Of a stretch of DNA of 64,000 nt, positions 1 through 10,278 are shown piece by piece. The notes beneath the pieces are model-generated. The model searched no databases and was not told where the DNA came from. It saw nothing but the letters and a program-made list of their open reading frames with translations. The stretch is from Variovorax sp. WS11. GTDB lineage: Bacteria > Pseudomonadota > Gammaproteobacteria > Burkholderiales > Burkholderiaceae_C. A program made the translations under genes and the position numbers. The first letter of the stretch is position 1. Each line of letters begins with the position of its first letter. Location: the NCBI RefSeq assembly GCF_010499245.1, contig NZ_JAAGOW010000003.1, positions 725,849 through 789,848 of the forward strand, in the 5' to 3' direction.

Positions 1-1361
1 GCCTGGCGATCGCTGAGGGCGAAGCGCGCGATCAGCGCGGCCTTCGGATCCTCGGCGGCGCGGATGATCGCGATCACCTCGTCGATGTTGAGCAGCACCA
101 GCTGCCGGCCCTCGAGGATGTGGATGCGGTCCTGCACCTTGCCGAGGCGGTGGCGCGAGCGCCGCTCGACGGTGATCTCGCGGAAGGCGATCCACTCGCT
201 GAGCATCTGGCGCAGCGACTTCTGCGTCGGCTTGCCGTCGATGCCCACCATCGTGAGGTTGATGGGTGCGGAGCTTTCGAGCGAAGTCTGCGCCAGCAGC
301 GTGGTGATGAACTCCTCCTGGCTGATGCGCGAGGTCTTGGGCTCGAACACCAGGCGCACCGGCGCGTCCTTGCTGGACTCGTCGCGCACCACGTCGAGCA
401 CCGCGAGCACGGCCGCCTTGAGCTGGGTCTGCTCGGCCGTCAGCGCCTTCTTGCCGGCGCGGACCTTGGGGTTGGTGAGCTCCTCGATCTCCTCCAGCAC
501 CTTCTGCGTGCTGACGCCCTGGGGCAGCTCGTTGACCACCAGTTGCCACTGGCCGCGCGCGAGGTCCTCGATCTTCCAGCGCGCGCGCACCTTCAGCGAG
601 CCGCGGCCTGTGCGGTAGGCCTCGGCGATCTCGGCCGGGCCGCTGATGATCTGCGCGCCGCCGGGGTAGTCGGGGCCGGGCACCAGGGCGAACAGCTCCT
701 CGTCGGAGAGCTTGCCGTTGGACTTGATCAGCGCCACGCAGGCGTCGGCCACCTCGCGCAGGTTGTGGCTGGGGATCTCGGTGGCCAGGCCGACCGCGAT
801 GCCGCTGGCGCCGTTGAGCAGCGTGAAGGGCAGCCGTGCGGGGAGCAGGCGCGGCTCTTCCGTGGAGCCGTCGTAGTTGGGGATGAAGTCGACGGTGCCT
901 TCGTCGATCTCGTCGAGCAGGAGGCTGGTGATGCGCGACAGCCGCGCCTCGGTGTAGCGCATGGCCGCCGCGCCGTCGCCGTCGCGGCTGCCGAAGTTGC
1001 CCTGGCCATCGACCAGCGGGTAGCGCTGCGAGAAGTCCTGCGCCATGCGCACCAGCGCGTCGTAGGCCGCCTGGTCGCCATGCGGATGGAAGCGGCCCAG
1101 CACATCGCCGACCACGCGCGCGCTCTTGACGGGCTTGGCGCCCACGGTGCCGTTGGCGCCGCCGAAACCCAGGCCCATGCGCGACATCGAATAGAGGATG
1201 CGCCGCTGCACCGGCTTCTGGCCGTCGCTGACATCCGGCAGCGCACGGCCCTTGACGACCGAAAGCGCGTATTCGAGGTAGGCGGTCTGTGCGTAATCGG
1301 CCAGCGTGAGGGCCCCGTCCTCTTCGGGGTTCTGGAAATCGAGGGTCGGTTGGGAATCCAT
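1..1361 (-). CDS. parC: DNA topoisomerase IV subunit A (partial, C-terminus off the left edge)
   Basis: ParC is the DNA-cleaving subunit of topoisomerase IV, which decatenates daughter chromosomes together with ParE (parE is at 5192-7168). The first 453 codons are present. The catalytic tyrosine lies in AAMRYTE (about residue 136), preceded by the quinolone-pocket stretch GDVLGRFHPHGD and by GNFGS. The C-terminal beta-pinwheel lies beyond the window. The start is the ATG at 1361, giving MDSQPTLDF; a hexamer TACACT sits at 1387-1392 on the minus strand as a possible -10 element. Where E. coli ParC has Ser80 and Glu84, this protein has Gln and Asp. The two topoisomerase genes are separated by four genes rather than adjacent. 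The family assignment is certain. Confidence 0.97.
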   Translation of the reverse strand, partial: MDSQPTLDFQNPEEDGALTLADYAQTAYLEYALSVVKGRALPDVSDGQKPVQRRILYSMSRMGLGFGGANGTVGAKPVKSARVVGDVLGRFHPHGDQAAYDALVRMAQDFSQRYPLVDGQGNFGSRDGDGAAAMRYTEARLSRITSLLLDEIDEGTVDFIPNYDGSTEEPRLLPARLPFTLLNGASGIAVGLATEIPSHNLREVADACVALIKSNGKLSDEELFALVPGPDYPGGAQIISGPAEIAEAYRTGRGSLKVRARWKIEDLARGQWQLVVNELPQGVSTQKVLEEIEELTNPKVRAGKKALTAEQTQLKAAVLAVLDVVRDESSKDAPVRLVFEPKTSRISQEEFITTLLAQTSLESSAPINLTMVGIDGKPTQKSLRQMLSEWIAFREITVERRSRHRLGKVQDRIHILEGRQLVLLNIDEVIAIIRAAEDPKAALIARFALSDRQ

Positions 1362-1413
1362 GGGGAGAGACTTTGTGAGAGCGGCAAGTGTAGTGGCCGT
1401 GCCACCCGCCCTC

Positions 1414-2175
1414 TCAACGCATCAGCTCCCGCGCGACCATGTACACGCCCAGCAGCGCCAGCCCGGCCAGGAAGCACCGCCTGAACACCGGCAGCGGCAT
1501 GCGAACGCGCATCCACTGGCCGAAGGCCATCCCCGCCAACGCCGGCAGCAGCATCGCCAGCGAGGCGCCGAGCAGCGGCGTGGAATAGCTGTCGCGTCCG
1601 GCCAGCGCCAGGGCGAGCGCGAGGGTCGAGGTGGTGAACGAGAGCCCCATCGCCTGGATCAGCGCGTCGCGCGGCAGCGACAAGGCCTGCAGGTAGACGA
1701 CGGCAGGGATCACGAACACGCCGGTCATCGCCGTGATGCCGCCGGTGACCGCGCCCACCAGCGGGCCCAGCCATGGCTCGTGCCGCGCATCGAGCGCGAG
1801 CGGGGGCGCCAGCAGCAGCCACGCGGCATACGCGACCAGCGCGATGCCGAGCGCCACCCTCGCGCCTGCACCATCCGGCGCACCGAAGAGCCAGGCGCCG
1901 ACCAGCGTGCCGGCGACGATGCCCAGCTGCATGCCGCCGAGCCGGCGGGCCAGGCGGCCCAGGCCGCGCCAGGGCTGCAGCTGCCACACATTGGTCACCA
2001 GCGTGGGAACGATCAGCAGTGCCGCGGCCGCGGCCGGCGACATCCACACGGCCAGCAACGCCATCGACAGCGTGGGGAGACCGAGCCCGATGACGCCCTT
2101 GACCATGCCGGCCAGGATGAAGACGGCAGCGATGGCCGCCCAGATGGCGGTGCTTTCCTGGGACAGCGCGCTCAT
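1414..2175 (-). CDS. TauE/SafE-family membrane permease
   Basis: This is a polytopic inner-membrane protein of 253 residues. It has the look of the TauE/SafE (sulfite exporter-like) family: an N-terminal hydrophobic helix followed by GMVKGVIGLGLPTLSMALLA, then two blocks of about four membrane helices each. Family members are thought to export sulfite, sulfoacetate or related anions, and the substrate here cannot be told. The frame is open to an ATG at 2193. I prefer the ATG at 2175, which has a strong GGAGG ribosome binding site five bases upstream. It lies downstream of the Kelch gene on the same strand, about 150 bases away, and only 52 bases from parC. No sulfur-metabolism gene is near. 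Confidence 0.85.
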   Translation of the reverse strand: MSALSQESTAIWAAIAAVFILAGMVKGVIGLGLPTLSMALLAVWMSPAAAAALLIVPTLVTNVWQLQPWRGLGRLARRLGGMQLGIVAGTLVGAWLFGAPDGAGARVALGIALVAYAAWLLLAPPLALDARHEPWLGPLVGAVTGGITAMTGVFVIPAVVYLQALSLPRDALIQAMGLSFTTSTLALALALAGRDSYSTPLLGASLAMLLPALAGMAFGQWMRVRMPLPVFRRCFLAGLALLGVYMVARELMR

Positions 2176-2286
2176 GCGCGCCTCCGGCAGCAACGCAAGG
2201 ATCCGACAGGGGAAAAAGATGACTTGGGCATGCGCCCAGTCTCACCAAAGACACGGCCGCGGGAAATGCGGAAGTCGCAAACCCGG

Positions 2287-2305
2287 CCTCAGGCGGTGCC
2301 TGAGG
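2287..2305 (-). terminator. hairpin after the Kelch gene, weak terminator
   Basis: A perfect 8-base stem (CCTCAGGC, 3-base loop, GCCTGAGG) begins about 20 bases past the stop of the minus-strand Kelch gene. Only a short T tract (TTT) follows on the minus strand, so termination is plausible but not strong. Confidence 0.4.
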
Positions 2306-2311
2306 GCGTCA

Positions 2312-2337
2312 CTCAGGCCAGCGTCTCAGGCCAGCGT
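2312..2337. repeat. 13-base tandem duplication across the Kelch stop codon
   Basis: CTCAGGCCAGCGT occurs twice in direct succession (2312-2324 and 2325-2337). The two units straddle the end of the Kelch gene, whose TGA is at 2328-2326, so the final codons and stop are copied once more just behind the gene. Confidence 0.9.
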
Positions 2338-3429
2338 GAAGGCCTCGTGCACCGCCGACTGCACGCTGCCGCCGAGCACGGCGCCGCCGCCTGCGACGTA
2401 GATCCAGTCGCCGATCACGGCCGCGCCCACGGCGTGGCGCGGCGTGAGCATGGGCGCGTGGCGCTGCCACCGGTCGGAGCGCGTGTCGTAGCTTTCCATC
2501 TGGCCGAAAACCTTGGCCTGGCGCGGCACGCCGCCGACGAGGAAGCCGCCCTCGCCGCCCATGGCATAGAGGCGCTCGCGATAGACCACGAGTCCATGGC
2601 CCGAGCGCGCCGTCGGCAGCGGGGCGCGCAATTCCCAGGTGTCGCGCGCCGGCAGGTAGACATGGTGCAGTTCGGTGTTGTATTCGAAGGTGTTGAAGCG
2701 GCCGCCGATCACATGGATCTGCCCGTCGTACGCGACGCAGCCCACATGGTCGCGCGCGCCGGGCAAGGGCTTGCGCGCGGACCAGCGGTCGGCCTTCGGG
2801 TCGTAGACCTCGTGCCAGCCGACGCTGGCGCGCTCGGCGGCCGGCTCGGAGGCGCCGCCGATCAGATGCAGCATGCCGTCGAGCACCACCGCCGCGGCCG
2901 CGCCGCGCGGACGCGGCAGCGGCGCGATGGCGGTCCAGCGGTCGGCGGCGGTGTCGTAGACGAAGGCCTTGTCGTCAGAGCGCCGGTTCTGCTCGATGAA
3001 GCCGCCCAGGGCCCACACGCGCCCGCCTTCCGACGCCACCGCCACGTGGTTGGCGCCGCGCGACAGCGGCGCGCCGGACAGCCAGCGGTCGCCGGCCGGG
3101 TCGTAGATGTGGTGGTAGTCGCGGTTGACCGCGCCCTCCCCGTAGCCGCCCACCACATGCATGCGGCCCTGCGTCGCAGTGGCCCAGGCCATTTCGCTGC
3201 GCGGGATCGGCAGCGCCGCGCGCGCCACCCAGCGCCCGAGCGCACCGGCCGGCGCGGGGCTGTCGGTGACGCGCTGCGCCTCCTGCTCGGGCGTCATGTG
3301 GTGCGGAACGCCGCCCTGCAGGCGCGCGAAGGGCTCGGGCGAGGATGGCGCGGCCGGCAGCGACTGCGCGCGTGCGGCGCCCCCGAGGGCCATGGCCGCG
3401 CTCGCGAGGACCAGTCGTCGGCGCTGCAT
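2326..3429 (-). CDS. secreted Kelch-repeat beta-propeller protein
   Basis: The 367-residue protein has an N-terminal export signal that begins MQRRRLVLASAAM and ends near ARAQS; the arginine cluster suggests Tat export. The mature part carries six Kelch blades marked by GG pairs (GGYGEG, LGGFIEQ, IGGASEP, IGGRFNT, MGGEGGF, AGGGAVLG), enough for a complete propeller of the galactose-oxidase type. No copper-site residues or catalytic motif were recognised, so the role is unknown. The start ATG at 3429 has AGGAG seven bases upstream, and this site overlaps the stop of the lytic transglycosylase (11-base gap). The two are therefore probably cotranscribed and translationally coupled, hinting at a periplasmic or cell-wall role. 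Confidence 0.85.
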   Translation of the reverse strand: MQRRRLVLASAAMALGGAARAQSLPAAPSSPEPFARLQGGVPHHMTPEQEAQRVTDSPAPAGALGRWVARAALPIPRSEMAWATATQGRMHVVGGYGEGAVNRDYHHIYDPAGDRWLSGAPLSRGANHVAVASEGGRVWALGGFIEQNRRSDDKAFVYDTAADRWTAIAPLPRPRGAAAAVVLDGMLHLIGGASEPAAERASVGWHEVYDPKADRWSARKPLPGARDHVGCVAYDGQIHVIGGRFNTFEYNTELHHVYLPARDTWELRAPLPTARSGHGLVVYRERLYAMGGEGGFLVGGVPRQAKVFGQMESYDTRSDRWQRHAPMLTPRHAVGAAVIGDWIYVAGGGAVLGGSVQSAVHEAFTLA

Positions 3430-3440
3430 GGCGGGTGCTC

Positions 3441-4364
3441 CTAGGGCTTTTTCGAGATTCGATCCGACAGCTTCAGCGGCGCAGCGTTCGCATCCGCTTC
3501 GGCCACCTGCGGTGCCTCGGCCAACTCCGGCAACACGGGCATCGCGCCCGATGGCGAAGGCATGTTCCCGCGCCCCAGCGCGCCGCCGCGCGGTGCCGCC
3601 AGCTCCATGCGCACGCGGCCCGGCGCGTTGCCCCGGCCCGCGGCCACCGAGGGCTTGAGGTAGGCGTAGAGCTGCAGCACGGTCTTCACGTAGTTCTGCG
3701 TCTCGCGGTAGTTCGGGATCTTGTTGCCCGCGCGCTGGACCGCGCCCTCGCCCGCGTTGTAGGCCGCAAGCGCGAGCGTGATGTCACCGGGGAACATCGC
3801 GATCAGGTCGCGCAGGTAGCGCGAGCCGGCGGCGATGTTGATGTGCGGATCGAAGAGCTTCTTCTCGATCGAGCCGCGCTTGTCGGCCCCGACGCCGTAG
3901 CGCTGCGCGGTGGCCGGCATCAGCTGCATCAGGCCGAGCGCGCCCTTGGGCGAGACGGCCTGCGCATCGAAGCCCGACTCGGTCGCGACCAGGGCCTGCA
4001 GCAGTTCGTAATCGATGTCGTGGCGCTGCGCTGCTTCGCGCAGCGCCTTCTGCGCGGGCTTGTAGCTGGGGGAGGCCTCGAACAGTGCGAGCAGCGACTG
4101 CGATGCGCGGGGCACCTGGCCATCGATGCGACCCGCGCGGCCGCGGGCCAGCGGGCCGACGCCCTGGGCGGTATCGAAGGCCTGGCCGCCGCGGAAGAAG
4201 AGCTGGTAGCGCTCGTCGATCTTCTCGGAGGCGAAGTGGGCCACGCCCTTGTCGTCGACGTAACCAAAGATGTCGGAGGCGTGCGCAAGCGGCAGCCATG
4301 CGCACAGGGCCAGCAGCAGGAGCGGGAGCCGCCACCAGCGGCCGGAAGCGTGTCTGGGATTCAT
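3441..4364 (-). CDS. lytic transglycosylase, SLT domain
   Basis: This periplasmic muramidase-like enzyme should cleave the MurNAc-GlcNAc bond with 1,6-anhydro formation. After a signal peptide (WWRLPLLLLALCAWLPLAHA) comes a short DUF4124-like segment (DIFGYVDDKGVAHF). The transglycosylase domain follows, with the catalytic glutamate in ATESGF, then GALGLMQLMPATAQRYGV and AAYNAGEGAV. The frame continues upstream to 4466. I chose the ATG at 4364 because it places the signal peptide at the N-terminus; 4376 (MRPAMNPRH) is also possible. The tail is rich in Ala, Pro and Gly. It is divergent from the sigma-factor gene, with about 90 bases between starts, and is followed by the Kelch gene. Confidence 0.92.
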   Translation of the reverse strand: MNPRHASGRWWRLPLLLLALCAWLPLAHASDIFGYVDDKGVAHFASEKIDERYQLFFRGGQAFDTAQGVGPLARGRAGRIDGQVPRASQSLLALFEASPSYKPAQKALREAAQRHDIDYELLQALVATESGFDAQAVSPKGALGLMQLMPATAQRYGVGADKRGSIEKKLFDPHINIAAGSRYLRDLIAMFPGDITLALAAYNAGEGAVQRAGNKIPNYRETQNYVKTVLQLYAYLKPSVAAGRGNAPGRVRMELAAPRGGALGRGNMPSPSGAMPVLPELAEAPQVAEADANAAPLKLSDRISKKP

Positions 4365-4456
4365 CGCCGGGCGCATTGTCGTCGATGCCCGCCGATTTAC
4401 GTCCGGGAACAGGAATACGTCCCCCTCCATCCAATGGACAACACGACGACGCCACC

Positions 4457-5173
4457 ATGCACCCACTCGAACGTATCCAGGACGCTGACGGCGTCGCGCA
4501 GCCGACCGACACCGAGCTCGCCACGCGAGCCGCGCAAGGCGACGCCCTCGCCTTCCAGCTCATCATGCGGCGCCACAACCGGCTGCTCTTTCGCACCGGC
4601 CGCAGCATCCTGAAGGACGACGACGAAGCACAGGACGCCTTGCAGGACGCCTATCTGCGCGCCTGGCGCTCGCTTGGCGACTTTCGCGCCGAGGCCCGGC
4701 TCTCGACCTGGCTGGTGCGCATCGTGGTCAACGAAGCCCTGGGACGCCTGCGGCGGCGCGGCAGCGCCCAGGTCATCGCCTTCGACACGGCCGTCGAAGC
4801 AGGCTCTACCTCGGAGGACACGTGGATGCAGGCAGACCCCGACGAACAGCCGGATCGCCACGCGATGCGCGGCGAGACGCGCAAGCTGATCGAGGCGGGC
4901 ATCGACGCGCTGCCCGAGGTGTTCCGCACGGTCCTCGTGCTTCGCGCGGTCGAGGACATGAGCATCGAGGAAGTGGCTGCCGCGCTGGACATTCCCGAGG
5001 CCACCGTGCGCACCCGCTTCTTCCGCGCGCGCGGCCTGCTGCGCGAAGCCTTGTCGCGCGAGATCGATGTCGCAATTGGGGACGCCTTCTCCTTTGCCGG
5101 CACGCGCTGCGACCAGATCGTCGCGCACGTGATGGCCCTCATCGGCCGTGCAAACGCAGGCCCGACCGGCTGA
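4457..5173 (+). CDS. ECF-type RNA polymerase sigma factor
   Basis: The 238-residue sigma-70-family protein has region 2 (ALAFQLIMRRHNRLLFRTG through DALQDAYLRAWRSL, with the FRAEARLSTWLVRIVVNEAL segment). Region 4 is a helix-turn-helix (LPEVFRTVLVLRAVEDMSI, then EEVAAALDIPEATVRTRFFR). It should direct RNA polymerase to a small regulon under stress. No anti-sigma or zinc-binding antisigma gene lies next to it, unusual for this class. A C-terminal extension of about 30 residues (after ALSREID) contains one cysteine. The frame extends upstream to 4085, but the Met at 4457 gives the usual family start. It converges with parE, 18 bases apart. Confidence 0.9.
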   Translation: MHPLERIQDADGVAQPTDTELATRAAQGDALAFQLIMRRHNRLLFRTGRSILKDDDEAQDALQDAYLRAWRSLGDFRAEARLSTWLVRIVVNEALGRLRRRGSAQVIAFDTAVEAGSTSEDTWMQADPDEQPDRHAMRGETRKLIEAGIDALPEVFRTVLVLRAVEDMSIEEVAAALDIPEATVRTRFFRARGLLREALSREIDVAIGDAFSFAGTRCDQIVAHVMALIGRANAGPTG

Positions 5174-5191
5174 TCAGTCCAATCGACGCGC

Positions 5192-7168
<1,977 letters not shown>

Positions 7169-7176
7169 GGGGGCGG

Positions 7177-7182
7177 ATTGTA
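7177..7182 (-). promoter_or_regulatory. -10 element of parE (leaderless type)
   Basis: TACAAT on the minus strand (five of six bases match TATAAT) ends eight bases before the parE ATG. No -35 match is clear and no Shine-Dalgarno sequence fits in the gap. Confidence 0.5.
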
Positions 7183-7321
7183 TGCGTGGGCTGCCGAATA
7201 CCTGGATGGACATACAGAGCGGCGTTGATGCGCAGGCCGCATCAACGCGGCTCGAAAATATCAACAATGCGTGTCGCGGCCGTGGCCGATGCAGGCTTTC
7301 GCTTTTGGCTACAGTCGCCGG

Positions 7322-8542
7322 ATGCACGCTCAATCCCAGCCGCTGTCGCTCAAGCAGGTCCTGTTCTGCGGCGCGATGATCGTCACCCTCTCGATGGGGA
7401 TCCGCCACGGCTTCGGGCTGTGGCTGCAGCCCATCACGCAGGAACAGGGCTGGTCGCGCCAGAGCTTCTCGCTGGCGATCGCGATCCAGAACCTCTCCTG
7501 GGGCGTGATCGGCGTCTTCGCCGGCATGCTGGCCGACAAGCTGGGCGCCTTCCGCGTGCTGGTGGCGGGCGCCGTGCTTTACGCGATCGGCCTGGCGGGC
7601 ATGGCGCTGTCGCCCACGCCGCTCATGTTCGCGCTGACGGCCGGCGTGCTGATCGGCGCGGCCCAGGCCGGCACCACCTACGCGGTGATCTACGGCGTGA
7701 TCGGCCGGCAGATCCCGGTGGAGCGGCGATCGCGGGCCATGGGCGTGGCCGCAGCGGCCGGCTCCTTCGGGCAGTTCCTGATGGTGCCGGTGGAAGGCCA
7801 ACTGATCGCGGGCTTCGGCTGGCACACGGCCCTGCTGGTGCTGGCGCTCATGGTGCTGCTGATCGTGCCCCTCGCCTTCGGCCTGCGCGAGCCGCGTGTC
7901 GGCCACGCCGCCGTCGCCCACCGCGACCAGACCATCCTTCAGGCCGTGGGCGAGGCCTTCAAGTACCCCAGCTTCGTGCTGTTGATGGCGGGCTATTTCG
8001 TCTGCGGCTTCCAGTTGGCCTTCATCGGCGTGCACATGCCGAGCTACCTGCGCGACAAGGGGCTCTCGCCCGAAGTGGCGAGCTATGCGCTGGCGCTGGT
8101 CGGCCTGTTCAATGTGTTCGGCACCTATGTCGCCGGCTCGCTCGGGGCACGGCTGGCCAAGCGCAAGCTGCTGGCCGCGATCTACTTCAGCCGCGCGGCG
8201 ACCATCGCGATCTTCCTGGCGGCGCCGATCACGCCGCTGTCGGTGTATGTCTTCGCGAGCGTGATGGGCTTCCTGTGGCTGTCGACCGTGCCGCTCACCA
8301 GCGGCATCGTGGCCCAGATCTTCGGCGTGGCGCATCTCTCGATGCTGGGCGGCTTCGTGTTCCTGAGCCACCAGGTCGGCTCCTTCCTCGGCGTCTGGCT
8401 CGGCGGCTATCTCTACGACAGCACCGGCAGCTACGGCATCGTCTGGTACCTCGCGATCGCGCTGGGCGTGTTCGCGGCGCTGGTCAACCTGCCGGTCAAG
8501 GAAGGCGCGATCGTGCGCCGGCCGGCCCCTCAGCCGGCCTGA
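7322..8542 (+). CDS. MFS transporter
   Basis: A 406-residue major facilitator carrier with about 12 membrane helices. The loop after helix 2 reads GMLADKLGAFR, the usual G-x-x-x-D-x-x-G motif. The sequence resembles the oxalate/formate antiporter-like branch (MIVTLSMGIRHGFGLWLQP; VIYGVIGRQIPVERRSRAMG), but the substrate is not known. The frame opens at 7271, yet the ATG at 7322 gives the better N-terminus. A TACAGT hexamer lies six bases before it, suggesting a leaderless message. A 46-codon membrane peptide and a methyltransferase follow directly, six bases after the stop. Confidence 0.9.
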   Translation: MHAQSQPLSLKQVLFCGAMIVTLSMGIRHGFGLWLQPITQEQGWSRQSFSLAIAIQNLSWGVIGVFAGMLADKLGAFRVLVAGAVLYAIGLAGMALSPTPLMFALTAGVLIGAAQAGTTYAVIYGVIGRQIPVERRSRAMGVAAAAGSFGQFLMVPVEGQLIAGFGWHTALLVLALMVLLIVPLAFGLREPRVGHAAVAHRDQTILQAVGEAFKYPSFVLLMAGYFVCGFQLAFIGVHMPSYLRDKGLSPEVASYALALVGLFNVFGTYVAGSLGARLAKRKLLAAIYFSRAATIAIFLAAPITPLSVYVFASVMGFLWLSTVPLTSGIVAQIFGVAHLSMLGGFVFLSHQVGSFLGVWLGGYLYDSTGSYGIVWYLAIALGVFAALVNLPVKEGAIVRRPAPQPA

Positions 8543-8548
8543 ACCGCC

Positions 8549-8689
8549 ATGTGCCCGGGCATCCACCATCGCCTCGCGCACGCCGGCTGGCTGGCCGCGG
8601 CGGTGCTGGTGCTGCTGGGCGTGTTCGGCCTCTACACGCGCCCCGCGTTCCTGGTGGCGCTGGTCGACCAGATCTGGGCCTGCTTCTGA
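8549..8689 (+). CDS. 46-residue single-span membrane peptide
   Basis: A short reading frame (MCPGIHHRLAHAGWLAAAV and onward, ending DQIWACF) starts six bases after the MFS gene and fills the gap to the methyltransferase. It has one clear hydrophobic helix (WLAAAVLVLLGVFGLY). No family was recognised. Its stop TGA overlaps the likely CTG start of the next gene as CTGA, the usual geometry of translational coupling, which supports its being translated. It may assist the neighbouring transporter or be a stand-alone membrane peptide; this is inference from position. Confidence 0.55.
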   Translation: MCPGIHHRLAHAGWLAAAVLVLLGVFGLYTRPAFLVALVDQIWACF

Positions 8690-9231
8690 GCCACGATCTC
8701 TCGCCCTCCCCCTGGGTCGTGCGCTGGTCGCACCTGCTCGCTCCCGGCACCACCGTGCTCGACGTGGCCTGCGGCGCGGGGCGACACATGGACTGGTTCG
8801 CGCAGCACGGGCATGCGGTAACAGGGGTGGACCGCGCGCCGGAGGCGATCGCCTCTTCGGTGCGCTTCGGCCGGGCCCTGCTGGCCGACATCGAGGACGG
8901 CCCATGGCCCTTCGCCGGCCAGGTCTTCGGCGCGGTGGTGGTGACCAACTACCTGTGGCGCGCGCGCCTGCCCGACATCGTGGCGGCCGTCGCGCCGGGC
9001 GGTGTGCTGCTCTATGAAACCTTCGCCGCCGGCAACGAAACCATCGGCAAGCCCTCGCGCCCGGACTTCCTGCTGCAGCCGGGCGAACTGCTGGCCGCCT
9101 GCGCCGGGCTTCGGGTGGTGGCCTATGAGGATGGCTTACTGGCTGAGCCGGAGCGCTTCGTGCAGCGGATCGCGGCCGTCCGGGAACCGTCGAACCTGCC
9201 AGTTGGAAAACCAATGCGCTACCCCCTCTGA
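8686..9231 (+). CDS. class I SAM-dependent methyltransferase
   Basis: A small Rossmann-fold methyltransferase of about 181 residues. Motif I is VLDVACGAGRHMDWF, followed by the acidic VTGVD strand end, then DGPWPFAGQVFGAVVVTNYL and GGVLLYETFA. Substrate unknown. No ATG lies near the N-terminus: the first in-frame ATG would fall inside motif I. The frame runs open upstream, so the start is uncertain. I place it at CTG 8686, which overlaps the preceding stop (CTGA). The alternative is GTG at 8719, which still precedes motif I. The gene ends 60 bases before dapA. Confidence 0.8.
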   Translation: MSHDLSPSPWVVRWSHLLAPGTTVLDVACGAGRHMDWFAQHGHAVTGVDRAPEAIASSVRFGRALLADIEDGPWPFAGQVFGAVVVTNYLWRARLPDIVAAVAPGGVLLYETFAAGNETIGKPSRPDFLLQPGELLAACAGLRVVAYEDGLLAEPERFVQRIAAVREPSNLPVGKPMRYPL

Positions 9232-9291
9232 GGGGCCTTCCGGGCCAGTCAGTAGAATGGCTGCCTTTCCGCAACCGACAAAGAGACCCCC

Positions 9292-10182
9292 TTGGAGCAA
9301 TTGACAGGCAGCATCGTCGCGCTCGTCACGCCGATGCATGACGACGGCAGCGTCGACTATCCCGCCTTGCGCCGGCTGATCGACTGGCACATCGACGAAG
9401 GCACCGATTGCCTGGGCGTGGTCGGCACCACCGGCGAGTCGCCGACGGTGAACGTCGAGGAGCATTGCGAGATCATCCGGGTCTCGGTCGAGCAGGCCCG
9501 GGGCCGCGTGCCCGTGATGGCCGGCTGCGGCGCCAATTCGACGAAAGAGGCGATCGAGCTCGCGAAATTCGCCAAGGGCGTGGGCGCCGATTCGCAGCTA
9601 CAGGTGGTGCCCTACTACAACAAGCCGACGCAAGAAGGCCAATACCGGCACTTCAAGGCCATCGCCGAGGCCGTTGGCGACCTGCCCATCGTGCTCTACA
9701 ACGTGCCCGGCCGCACGGTCGCCGATATGGCGCACGACACCGTGCTGCGCCTGGCGCAGGTGCCGGGCATCGTCGGCATCAAAGAGGCTACGGGCAACAT
9801 CGAGCGCGCCCAGTGGCTGATCAAGGAAGTCCCCAAGCACTTCGCCGTGTACTCCGGCGACGACCCGACCGCGGTCGCGCTGATGCTGTGCGGCGGCCAG
9901 GGCAACATCAGCGTCACGGCCAACGTGGCGCCGCGCAAGATGCACGAGCTGTGCGTGGCGGCCATCGCCGGCGACGCCCGGCGCGCGATGCAGATCCAGT
10001 TCGAGCTGATGCCGCTGCACCGCCACCTGTTCGTCGAGCCGAATCCGATTCCCGTGAAGTGGGCGATGGCACGGCTCGGCCTGTGCGGCGGCGCGCTCCG
10101 GTTGCCGCTCACCGAGCTCGGCGAAGCCAGCCGGCCGGTGGTCGAATCCGCGCTGCGTGCCAGCGGACTCCTCAAGAACTGA
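9292..10182 (+). CDS. dapA: 4-hydroxy-tetrahydrodipicolinate synthase
   Basis: DapA condenses pyruvate with aspartate semialdehyde, the first committed step to lysine and diaminopimelate in the cytoplasm. The 296-residue protein has the Schiff-base lysine in GIVGIKEATGN, the tyrosine motif LYNVPGRT, and GVVGTTGESPT near the N-terminus. The start is a TTG at 9292 (MEQLTGSIVALVTP); no ATG or GTG suits the family N-terminus. A TAGAAT hexamer at 9253-9258 is a plausible -10 element 33 bases upstream. bamC follows after 96 bases, a neighbourhood also known from other bacteria. Confidence 0.97.
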   Translation: MEQLTGSIVALVTPMHDDGSVDYPALRRLIDWHIDEGTDCLGVVGTTGESPTVNVEEHCEIIRVSVEQARGRVPVMAGCGANSTKEAIELAKFAKGVGADSQLQVVPYYNKPTQEGQYRHFKAIAEAVGDLPIVLYNVPGRTVADMAHDTVLRLAQVPGIVGIKEATGNIERAQWLIKEVPKHFAVYSGDDPTAVALMLCGGQGNISVTANVAPRKMHELCVAAIAGDARRAMQIQFELMPLHRHLFVEPNPIPVKWAMARLGLCGGALRLPLTELGEASRPVVESALRASGLLKN

Positions 10183-10278
10183 TTCCATCTTTACCTGCCG
10201 TACACGAAGCCCGGCAACCTTTTTGCGGGGCCGGCGCTCTGACACAGCGCTAAACATTCCACACTAGGAAGAAGACGA

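Noticed and set aside
7169..9274. Upstream extension of the parE frame to 9274
   Set aside because: It is antisense to the MFS and methyltransferase genes, low in complexity (His/Arg/Ala) and would precede the family start by about 700 residues.
10183..10278. Possible terminator between dapA and bamC
   Set aside because: GC-rich arms can be paired loosely (around 10208-10240), but the T run lies inside the loop, not behind a stem.
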